Shown: positions 1 to 4,657 of the stretch, one piece after another
How the letters are laid out: each line of letters begins with the position of its first letter
How positions within the stretch are numbered: position 1 is the stretch's first letter
Assembly (NCBI GenBank): GCA_021772845.1
Contig: JAJFLF010000043.1
Location: forward strand, 1-6,309
DNA from: Mariprofundus sp.
GTDB lineage: Bacteria; Pseudomonadota; Zetaproteobacteria; Mariprofundales; Mariprofundaceae
Direction of reading: 5' to 3'
DNA length: 6,309 nucleotides
Notes under the pieces: model-generated
What the model saw: only the letters and a program-made list of their open reading frames with translations
Database searches by the model: none
What the model was told of the DNA's origin: nothing
Position numbers and translations under genes: made by a program

Positions 1-2
1 GC

Positions 3-83
3 CCTTCTGACCAAAAAGCTCATATTGTAGAGAACATCGAAATTATTGAGCTACCTAAACATCCATTGGGGGTCTATGCATGA
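3..83 (+). CDS. 3' end of an unidentified gene upstream of the E1-like gene (partial)
   Basis: An open frame enters from the left edge and ends at TGA 81-83. It gives 26 residues ending in ELPKHPLGVYA. The stop overlaps the start of the E1-like gene in an ATGA junction (80-83), the usual sign of translational coupling, so this is very likely the preceding gene of the same operon. ThiF-like genes of this bacterial type often sit beside E2-like, JAB-peptidase or ubiquitin-like genes, so one of these is a reasonable guess for the missing part. The visible tail is too short to assign to any of them. No function is claimed. Confidence 0.6.
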   Translation, partial: PSDQKAHIVENIEIIELPKHPLGVYA

Positions 84-865
84 ATATGACATCACGCCAG
101 AGCTTCCTTGGCGAAAATCATGAAGAAGTATTAGCCATGCAAACGGTGGGTATCGTTGGCCTTTGTGGCGGAGGGTCCCACATCGCTCAACAACTAGCTC
201 ATATAGGCGCTGGCTCTTTTGTGATTGCTGACTTTGATTTTGTAGAAGACACAAACCTCACTAGAATGGTTGGCAGCTGTCCAAAAGATGCAGAAATTAA
301 TGAACAAAAAACTACGGTCATTAAGCGACTTATTAATACGATAAAACCAAACACTAAAGTTGAGGTGATAACTGACTCTTGGCTCAGTAGCTATGACATG
401 TTCCAAAAGTGCGATGTAATATTTGGCTGTGTAGATAATTACTTAGAACGATCTAACTTAGAGAGCTTCTGCAGAAAAAACTCAATACTCTATATAGATA
501 TAGGCATGGATGTTCATTCAACAATAAATGGATTTTTAATTTCGGGGCAAATTATAGTATCGAAACCTGATGGTGTATGTATGCACTGCTTGGGTTTCTT
601 AAACGATGAAATCATAGCACAAGAACAAAACAATTATGGTGCGGCAGGCTATAAAGCACAGGTAATCTGGCCAAATGCTACATTAGCATCAACGGCTGTT
701 GCACAATACATCGCTTCAATTTTGCCTTGGTCGCCAGATGTTAAAGTACCTGAGATGATCCATTACGATGGAAATAGACACTCGTTAATTGTCAGCAGCA
801 AACTTGCAAACCTTAGGGCAAAAGGTTGCCCCCATTATCCTGGGGAAAATAATGAGCTGGATTGA
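80..865 (+). CDS. E1-like ThiF/HesA/MoeB family adenylyltransferase
   Basis: A 261-residue protein of the ubiquitin-activating E1-like superfamily. Family members use ATP to adenylate the C-terminal glycine of a ubiquitin-like protein, and some then form a thioester. Visible features are a nucleotide-binding loop VGIVGLCGGGS (residues 23-33), the acidic strand IADFDFVEDTNLTR (49-62) with the DxD and the conserved Arg62, GCVDN (116-120), and IDIGMDVH (139-146). A metal-binding CMHC (167-170) pairs with a reduced C-terminal CPH (250-252) instead of a second CxxC. The length fits a stand-alone E1-like domain with no fused E2 or JAB. The start at 80 has GGGGG at 67-71 as a ribosome binding site and overlaps the upstream stop; the ATG at 86 is an alternative. 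The next gene starts inside its 3' end. Base composition is AT-rich compared with the right part of the window, which suggests transfer. Substrate and biological role are unknown. Such genes occur in defence and conjugation-like operons, which is inference here. Confidence 0.88.
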   Translation: MNMTSRQSFLGENHEEVLAMQTVGIVGLCGGGSHIAQQLAHIGAGSFVIADFDFVEDTNLTRMVGSCPKDAEINEQKTTVIKRLINTIKPNTKVEVITDSWLSSYDMFQKCDVIFGCVDNYLERSNLESFCRKNSILYIDIGMDVHSTINGFLISGQIIVSKPDGVCMHCLGFLNDEIIAQEQNNYGAAGYKAQVIWPNATLASTAVAQYIASILPWSPDVKVPEMIHYDGNRHSLIVSSKLANLRAKGCPHYPGENNELD

Positions 866-1121
866 AGAGGCAATTATAGTCATATCCTATAGGCAACGTT
901 CAGCTTGGATGCTAATTATCGGGATCTATTCTTCACTTGCCATTTTGATGTATGGTGAATTTATAATAAGCACCTATCCTGATAGCTCTATATTCAGCGA
1001 TATTATAAAAACAGGTCTGGCCCATCGGGCGGAAAAGGCCGCGATTGGAATCATTATTCTAACTATAATCAGCTCTATCAAGATGTATTTAAAAGATCGC
1101 AAGAGACTTATATACAGCTGA
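852..1121 (+). CDS. small protein with two predicted transmembrane helices
   Basis: An 89-residue protein that I do not recognise. A short amphipathic N-terminus (MSWIEEAIIVISYRQR) leads into a hydrophobic segment at about residues 19-40. A polar loop follows (TYPDSSIFSDIIKTGLAHRAEK), then a second hydrophobic segment at about 62-80 and a basic tail (KDRKRLIYS). A hairpin in the inner membrane with both ends in the cytoplasm fits the flanking positive charges. The ATG at 852 is chosen because GGGGAA (842-847) lies just upstream. An in-frame ATG at 789 exists but would lie deep inside the E1-like gene. The gene overlaps the end of the E1-like CDS by 14 nt, so the two are almost certainly co-translated. 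It could be a membrane effector or a membrane target of the E1-driven modification, but the sequence alone does not show which. Confidence 0.75.
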   Translation: MSWIEEAIIVISYRQRSAWMLIIGIYSSLAILMYGEFIISTYPDSSIFSDIIKTGLAHRAEKAAIGIIILTIISSIKMYLKDRKRLIYS

Positions 1122-1158
1122 AAGCTGGGTCATAAACGACTTAGTAAAAAATAAACAA

Positions 1159-1180
1159 GGGGGTCTTTTGGGGGGCTTTT
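1159..1180 (+). repeat. 11-bp tandem direct repeat (GGGGGTCTTTT / GGGGGGCTTTT)
   Basis: Two adjacent 11-bp units, 1159-1169 and 1170-1180, differ at a single base. The second is followed by CCAAAACC, giving a short TTTTGG/CCAAAA inverted repeat. They lie 38 nt after the stop of the two-helix protein and about 50 nt before the tRNA-Leu-like fragment. They could be recombinase arm-type sites next to an attachment core, or part of a weak transcript end. Neither is shown. Confidence 0.5.
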
Positions 1181-1230
1181 CCAAAACCAAAAAGAAAGCA
1201 TTGTTTCCATATGTAGCTTTATTGTAACTA

Positions 1231-1252
1231 TTCGACTCCCGTCCTCGTACCA
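1231..1252 (+). other. tRNA-Leu 3'-end fragment, probable attachment site (attR-like)
   Basis: The 22 nt from the T-loop (TTCGACT) through the 3' T-stem strand (CCCGT) to a terminal TACCA match the 3' end of a tRNA gene. They closely resemble the end of bacterial tRNA-Leu(GAG), which in E. coli finishes CCCGTCCTCGGTACCA. This copy has CCTCGTACCA, one G short, so it could not complete a normal acceptor stem. The five bases before it (AACTA) cannot pair with CCCGT, and no tRNA body lies upstream. A fragment that begins at the T-loop and is followed by a tRNA-style terminator is the classic scar left by a tyrosine recombinase integrating into a tRNA 3' end. Region 1-1230 would be the end of the integrated element. 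No integrase is in the window. Confidence 0.55.
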
Positions 1253-1257
1253 ACAAT

Positions 1258-1293
1258 AAAAAGGGTAGTGACTTAATGTCACTACCCTTTTTT
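1258..1293 (+). terminator. strong intrinsic terminator, likely bidirectional
   Basis: A perfect 15-bp stem is formed by 1258-1272 (AAAAAGGGTAGTGAC) and 1278-1292, with the 5-nt loop TTAAT. The A-run precedes the GC-rich part on one side and a T-run follows on the other, so it can terminate transcripts from both strands. It starts five bases after the tRNA-Leu-like CCA, where a tRNA terminator would be expected. It would also stop readthrough from the island operon, and on the minus strand transcripts from the 44-codon ORF. Confidence 0.9.
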
Positions 1294-1378
1294 GCGTTAG
1301 GGTTTTGTCTTAAATTATCCGTAGCGACTTAATAGTCACTGCCCTTTTTTTGCGTTAGGTCTTTATCTAACCTTTTCC
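1265..1378 (+). repeat. degenerate tandem repeat of the terminator region (56 bp + 58 bp)
   Basis: Unit A (1265-1320) and unit B (1321-1378) are directly adjacent and align along their whole length. Both start GTAGYGACTTAAT, continue through YACTRCCC and a T-run to GCGTTAGG, and end in a T/A-rich tail finishing TTATCC or TTTTCC. Unit B has one extra A in the loop and one extra T in the T-run. Its hairpin has decayed to an imperfect stem (AGCGACT against AGTCACT). This is a tandem duplication of terminator plus downstream DNA with later divergence. Confidence 0.8.
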
Positions 1379-1414
1379 TAAGTGATCATCCTGCGACCAA
1401 AATACGCCAATCAT
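1367..1414 (-). other. frame-offset coding-like fragment downstream of the 44-codon ORF
   Basis: On the minus strand an ATG at 1414 preceded by CTGGAGAT opens a 15-codon frame reading MIGVFWSQDDHLGKG and ending at TAG. The frame stays open upstream of the ATG back to a TGA at about 1444, adding SDLITAPGD. It follows the stop of the 44-codon ORF and is in a different phase. It could be a tiny coupled ORF, the remnant of a longer frameshifted C-terminus, or chance. Confidence 0.2.
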
Positions 1415-1426
1415 ATCTCCAGGTGC

Positions 1427-1441
1427 AGTGATCAGATCACT
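1427..1441. promoter_or_regulatory. 15-bp palindrome AGTGATCAGATCACT
   Basis: A perfect 7-bp inverted repeat around a single central base. Its left half, AGTGATCA, recurs at 1381-1388, 46 bp away. The spacing GTGA-N5-TCAC is one base short of a CRP site. It could be an operator for another dimeric regulator or a small RNA hairpin. No regulator is identified. Confidence 0.3.
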
Positions 1442-1467
1442 TCAATCTGTTTACCTGTACTAAGGAC

Positions 1468-1602
1468 TTAGAAAAGGTCAGAACCTCTGTACTGACGACC
1501 GGATGCGCTTACTGCTAAAGAGGGAGCTTGCTGTTCTGGGGCACCACGAATAATCATTAACAATGATTTCAACCAAGATGACTTTTGAGTAACTGCTTCC
1601 AT
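1468..1602 (-). CDS. small 44-residue hypothetical protein
   Basis: A minus-strand ORF of 44 codons plus TAA with a near-ideal Shine-Dalgarno AAGGAG (1610-1615) seven nt upstream of the ATG. The protein begins MEAVTQKSSWLKSLLMIIRG, with a short amphipathic or hydrophobic stretch (WLKSLLMII, residues 10-18), and continues with a Pro/Gln/Ser-rich tail to GRQYRGSDLF. I do not recognise the family. It is too hydrophilic for a clear membrane helix. It has its own upstream region with a perfect 17-bp palindrome, and its transcript would end at the inverted repeats around 1258-1350, so it looks like an independent regulated unit. Evidence for translation is mainly the ribosome binding site, so a chance ORF remains possible. 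Confidence 0.5.
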   Translation of the reverse strand: MEAVTQKSSWLKSLLMIIRGAPEQQAPSLAVSASGRQYRGSDLF

Positions 1603-1848
1603 ATTCTCTCTCCTTAATAACACGATATAACTTGCTCGTAATCGTATGGAGATAAGGACTAGCCACCATACTACTTTAGTATGATCCTGTTTAATGAACG
1701 CTAATCGGGGCCTGTGTATTCATTTATAGGAAGTGCAACGATGATTAATCTTTCGAACGACCTCGCTACGTTCTTCGTCAGTCATGTCTGCTCTAGCCTC
1801 ACTTGCATTTTTTGTTATCCTGCAAGCTCGAATTTATGAAGGGGCGAT
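1603..1848. other. intergenic region between the 44-codon ORF and arginine kinase
   Basis: This 246-nt gap separates two divergent genes and must hold the control signals for both. Visible are the ribosome binding site of the small ORF (1610-1615), an AT-rich TATATC (minus strand, 1624-1629) that could serve as a -10 box, the 17-bp palindrome at 1667-1683, and the AAGGGG ribosome binding site of arginine kinase (1839-1844). No convincing consensus sigma-70 promoter for arginine kinase was found. TATCCT at 1816-1821 is a possible -10 with no matching -35. Confidence 0.4.
1667..1683. promoter_or_regulatory. perfect palindrome CATACTACTTTAGTATG, candidate operator
   Basis: The 7-bp arms CATACTA/TAGTATG flank CTT. 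The site lies 65 nt upstream of the small minus-strand ORF start and about 165 nt upstream of arginine kinase. Relative to a candidate -10 at 1624-1629 its centre would be near -58 of the minus-strand promoter, a normal place for an activator. Half-sites of this kind (TAC...GTA) are typical of NarL/LuxR-type response regulators, but the spacing is not the classical 7-2-7 NarL arrangement. It could also control the plus-strand gene. Confidence 0.45.
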
Positions 1849-2922
1849 ATGCTTAGCGAACAGATTTTCAGAATTCAGCACCAACACCCGGAAAACCTGA
1901 TGGCACGTCATTTCGATGCTGCATACTTCAATGGATTATCGCCCGAGCTGCAGGCACGGCTGACACGGGTAATAATCACCGGCATGCAAAACCCGGATAG
2001 TCAGATGGGTGCCTATGCCATGAATCCGGACGATTACGATCTCTTTCAGCCCTACCTGGACAAGTTGATTCGCGATTATCACGGCATTGAAGGAGAGCTT
2101 AAGCAGATTTCTAACTGGGATTCAGATGGAACGCTGGATCTGGCATCAATTGATGAATCACTTTCCAACAGCTCGATGCGCGTACGCGTTGGACGCAATC
2201 TGAGCAATTTTCCACTACCAGGCGCAATGACCAGAGATCACCGCATCGCGTTTGAAAACAGCATGATCGCGGTATTTAAGAAGCTAATCGCAAATCCTGA
2301 TTTTGGTGGTTCCTATATTTCGCTGACACCGGGATCCAGCCATGAAATATCCCATGAGCAATACCTGCAACTGGTCGCCGAACACAAGATGTTCAAAGAC
2401 ATGAGCGCTGATCCCTACCTCTCTGTGGCAGGCATAAGTTCAGACTGGCCCTATGGTCGCGGTATGTATATCTCAGCCGATGAGCAGTTCATTATCTGGG
2501 TAGGCGAGGAGGACCATCTGCGCATCATGGCCATGAAATGCGGCTGTCTGCTCAATGAGGTGTTCGATCACCTGCATGTTAGTCTGGATTTCATAGAGGC
2601 GCAGGGACTCGTGTTTGCCCGTTCAGAAGCTTACGGTTATGTCACCAGCTGCCCGACTAATCTGGGAACGGGTATGCGTGCCAGCCTGCACATCGCCCTG
2701 CCACGGCTGACGCAGAATGGCAGCAATGTCGATCTGCTTAAACCTGTCGCTAAAAAACTGGGACTGTCAGTACGCGGTGCAGGTGGCGAGCACACTGCTG
2801 CCGGAGCAGGCGGAATTGTCGATCTCTCGCCAAGCGCACGTCTGATGGTTAGCGAAGGGGAAATTGCCAGAAAACTGTATCAGGGTGCGAAACAGATGTG
2901 GGCGCTCGAACAACAGGGCTGA
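1849..2922 (+). CDS. arginine kinase (ATP:guanido phosphotransferase)
   Basis: A 357-residue phosphagen kinase, the usual full length. It should catalyse ATP + L-arginine to ADP + phosphoarginine in the cytoplasm, a rapid energy buffer. The N-terminal domain (about 1-85) contains NPDSQMGAYA, where Asp50 and Tyr56 match the Asp62 and Tyr68 that support arginine recognition in the Limulus enzyme. The catalytic domain has MRVRVGRN (110-117; nucleotide-binding Arg111 and Arg113), GRGMY (203-207), VGEEDHLRI (218-226; catalytic Glu221, nucleotide-binding Arg225), SCPTNLGTGMRAS (267-279; reactive Cys268, Arg277) and VRGAGGEH (308-315; Arg309, catalytic Glu314). All core catalytic residues are present. 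One oddity is ISSDWP (196-201), which has Ser198 where arginine kinases usually have the Arg that pairs with Asp62. The start is supported by AAGGGG eight nt upstream. It is monocistronic and converges on the DUF992 gene. Bacterial arginine kinases are known but sporadic, probably spread by transfer. Confidence 0.95.
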   Translation: MLSEQIFRIQHQHPENLMARHFDAAYFNGLSPELQARLTRVIITGMQNPDSQMGAYAMNPDDYDLFQPYLDKLIRDYHGIEGELKQISNWDSDGTLDLASIDESLSNSSMRVRVGRNLSNFPLPGAMTRDHRIAFENSMIAVFKKLIANPDFGGSYISLTPGSSHEISHEQYLQLVAEHKMFKDMSADPYLSVAGISSDWPYGRGMYISADEQFIIWVGEEDHLRIMAMKCGCLLNEVFDHLHVSLDFIEAQGLVFARSEAYGYVTSCPTNLGTGMRASLHIALPRLTQNGSNVDLLKPVAKKLGLSVRGAGGEHTAAGAGGIVDLSPSARLMVSEGEIARKLYQGAKQMWALEQQG

Positions 2923-2968
2923 TGATCAAAGAATAAATCGCGTCCCATCGACTAGTACACTAACCAGT

Positions 2969-3463
2969 TTATTTATCCGCCTGAAGATACAAATATGTAA
3001 TACCTATATTTGCACCAACGCCAGTAGTGCCTTCAATTACCGGCTGCAGTGAGAGACTTGAATCGCTGCCCCCCATTAGCACCTGGGCACCAACACCGAC
3101 ACCGGCACTGACCAAAGCTCCAACACCACCATATTTACCTGCCAGTTTGTAACTTCCTTTCACCATATCCGCTGCAAAGACGGTGAAAATAAGATGTCTG
3201 TCCACATCAAAATTAATATTGATACCGAATCCCACACCGGTTTCTCCGATATAGTTTTCTACACCACTGCCATCGGTAGATTTAAACGTACATTTTATAT
3301 CAACCGTCGAATGGATAAGCAGATTCACGCCCGAATCAGGAATAGAATCACAGGTTAAAATACCAATTTTCGTACCAGCAGTTGAATTTCCGGCATAGGC
3401 AGGCATTGCTGCCAGCACCAATGCGATGCAAGCCATACTTATTATCATTACTCGTGCTTTCAT
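2969..3463 (-). CDS. secreted DUF992 family protein
   Basis: A 164-residue protein with a classical Sec signal peptide: MKAR, a hydrophobic core at 5-20, and cleavage after AYA at residue 24. The mature part matches the DUF992 pattern GTKIGILTC (30-38), VDIKCTF (54-60), YIGETGVGFGININFD (71-86), LAGKYGGVGALVSAGVGVGAQVLMGG (107-132, a Gly-rich segment) and SLSLQPVIEGTTGVG (136-150). Cys38 and Cys58 probably form a disulfide. The family is periplasmic or extracytoplasmic and has no established function. The start is firm, with AAAGGAGG five nt upstream of the ATG. It stands alone, converging with arginine kinase across 46 nt, with no clear terminator between them. Confidence 0.88.
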   Translation of the reverse strand: MKARVMIISMACIALVLAAMPAYAGNSTAGTKIGILTCDSIPDSGVNLLIHSTVDIKCTFKSTDGSGVENYIGETGVGFGININFDVDRHLIFTVFAADMVKGSYKLAGKYGGVGALVSAGVGVGAQVLMGGSDSSLSLQPVIEGTTGVGANIGITYLYLQADK

Positions 3464-3629
3464 ATCATCCTCCTTTCAACGGCGATCACTACCACCATTT
3501 AAATAGACGCTGTTAAAGAACAAATATGACAGCGGCTTATAAACAAGCTGAATCCAATAAAGAATAATCAATATACTCCTGATTTTCACAGATGCATAGA
3601 AAAAAACGTATTCAGCTAGAGTGAACCAG

Positions 3630-3800
3630 ATGAGCAAAACATCGAAGATATTGGAATGGCCGATAAATAGAGGTGCGTTGCGTTATCGCGTTTTAGATAA
3701 CAATCAGGACAACGCCGATGACTATGAGACAACAAAAAAGCTACTGGACAAAAAAAGCAGCGGCGATCTATTGACCGCCACTGCTTTCATGAACGCATGA
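3630..3800 (+). CDS. possible 56-residue hypothetical protein
   Basis: A plus-strand ORF with ATG at 3630 (an in-frame GTG lies at 3621) and TGA at 3798-3800. It starts MSKTSKILEWPINRGALRYR, continues into an acidic and lysine-rich middle (DNNQDNADDYETTKKLLDKK) and ends FMNA. It is hydrophilic, probably cytoplasmic, and unrecognised. Codon use looks reasonable, but there is no good Shine-Dalgarno and the last third overlaps the hairpin that terminates mscS on the other strand. It may be a small gene, a decayed remnant or chance. Confidence 0.3.
   Translation: MSKTSKILEWPINRGALRYRVLDNNQDNADDYETTKKLLDKKSSGDLLTATAFMNA
3750..3788 (-). terminator. intrinsic terminator of the mscS transcript
   Basis: Read on the minus strand, a 12-bp stem (3787-3776 pairing with 3765-3754, one G·T wobble) is followed directly by a run of seven Ts (3756-3750). 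The core is AGCAGTGGCG/CGCCGCTGCT. It begins about 20 nt after the mscS stop, where the end of the SDR-mscS message is expected. Confidence 0.85.
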
Positions 3801-3806
3801 AATAGC

Positions 3807-4625
3807 TTATTCCGATTTATTCAAATGCACATCCATCTGTGGGTATGGAATCGAGATACCGGCATCGTCAAAGGCCAGTTTAATCTTCTCGGTCACATCG
3901 AACTTCACAGCCCAGTAGTCTGCAGCGTTCACCCATGGGCGCACAGCGAAGTTCACACTGGAGTCTGCCAGTTCGGACACCGCAATCAGCGGAGCAGGAT
4001 CTTTTAGCACACGTACATCGTTATCAAGGATGCCCTGCATAATCTCTTTGGCTTTCCTGATGTCATCGTCGTAACCAATACCAAACACCATATCGATGCG
4101 GCGCGTAGCACGGGCTGAGTTATTGGTGATCGTGCCACCATATATGGCGCCGTTTGGTATAATAATTTCACGATTATCGCCGGTTTTCATACGGGTGCTG
4201 AAAATACCGATCTCTTCCACTACACCAGCAACACCTGCGGCCTCAATAAAATGACCGACCTTAAATGGGCGGAATACAATCAATAGCACGCCAGAGGCAA
4301 AGTTCTGCAAAGAGCCCTGCAGTGCCAGACCAACAGCCAGACCAGCCGCACCGATCAATGCAATGAATGAGGTGGTATCTACACCAAGCTGATCGAGGGA
4401 TGCGATAATAATAAACAGCAGCAACAGCGCATTGAGAATGGAATGCACAAAATCAACCAACATTGCATCCATACCTGCTTTATTCAGCATCTTATCAGCA
4501 ATATTGAGTAGAATTTTTGCAATCCATCGACCAATAACAAATATCGCAAGGGCCATGACGATATTAATACCCCATGGAATGACATAAAGATTGATAAGCT
4601 CTTGAATATTGGATGTCTCTAGCAT
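3807..4625 (-). CDS. mscS: small-conductance mechanosensitive channel MscS
   Basis: A 272-residue channel of E. coli MscS type (286 residues). As a homoheptamer in the inner membrane it opens under membrane tension and releases solutes during osmotic downshock. Predicted helices are TM1 at about 15-36, TM2 at about 60-78 and pore-lining TM3 at about 86-118. TM3 contains IGAAGLAVGLALQGSLQNFA, in which Leu96 and Leu100 correspond to the gate leucines 105 and 109 of E. coli, and Gln103-Gly104 to the kink at 112-113. The beta domain follows, with FRPFKVG (118-124), IFSTRMKTGDNREIIIPNG (141-159) and FGIGYDDDI (181-189). The C-terminal alpha/beta domain ends in the signature GISIPYPQMDVHL (256-268). 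The start is supported by GGGAGAG just upstream. The gene lies 32 nt after the SDR gene on the same strand, so the two probably share a message, and a clear terminator follows. Confidence 0.96.
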   Translation of the reverse strand: MLETSNIQELINLYVIPWGINIVMALAIFVIGRWIAKILLNIADKMLNKAGMDAMLVDFVHSILNALLLLFIIIASLDQLGVDTTSFIALIGAAGLAVGLALQGSLQNFASGVLLIVFRPFKVGHFIEAAGVAGVVEEIGIFSTRMKTGDNREIIIPNGAIYGGTITNNSARATRRIDMVFGIGYDDDIRKAKEIMQGILDNDVRVLKDPAPLIAVSELADSSVNFAVRPWVNAADYWAVKFDVTEKIKLAFDDAGISIPYPQMDVHLNKSE

Positions 4626-4657
4626 CTGCTCTCCCTGTTTACCTGTTCGTTAATAAC

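Larger units (their letters stand above)
3464..3806. other. 343-nt intergenic region between the DUF992 and mscS genes
   Basis: The right side of this gap holds the mscS terminator and a possible 56-codon ORF. The left side holds the upstream region of the DUF992 gene, AT-rich with TATTTAAAT (minus strand, about 3498-3506) as a possible -10. An inverted repeat CGCTGT...ACAGCG (3509-3534, 14-nt spacer) lies upstream of it and could be an operator, but this is weak. Nothing else was recognised. Confidence 0.4.

Noticed and set aside
1231..1252. Functional tRNA gene
   Set aside because: No D-arm, anticodon arm or 5' acceptor strand upstream. The T-stem cannot form and one acceptor base is missing.
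1427..1441. CRP binding site
   Set aside because: GTGA and TCAC halves are present but the spacer is 5 nt instead of 6, so it is listed only as a palindrome.
1478..1669. 63-codon minus-strand ORF
   Set aside because: It overlaps the 44-codon ORF in another phase, has no ribosome binding site, and runs through the palindrome. The 44-codon frame is better supported.
1803..1825. Promoter TTGCAT/TATCCT for arginine kinase
   Set aside because: The two boxes are only 7 bp apart, far from the 16-18 bp needed.
1741..1839. 32-codon plus-strand ORF (MINLSNDLATFF...) upstream of arginine kinase, with AGGAAG before it
   Set aside because: Cys/Ser-rich with no recognisable pattern, no attenuator hairpin after it, and only a fair ribosome binding site. 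A leader peptide is possible but unsupported.
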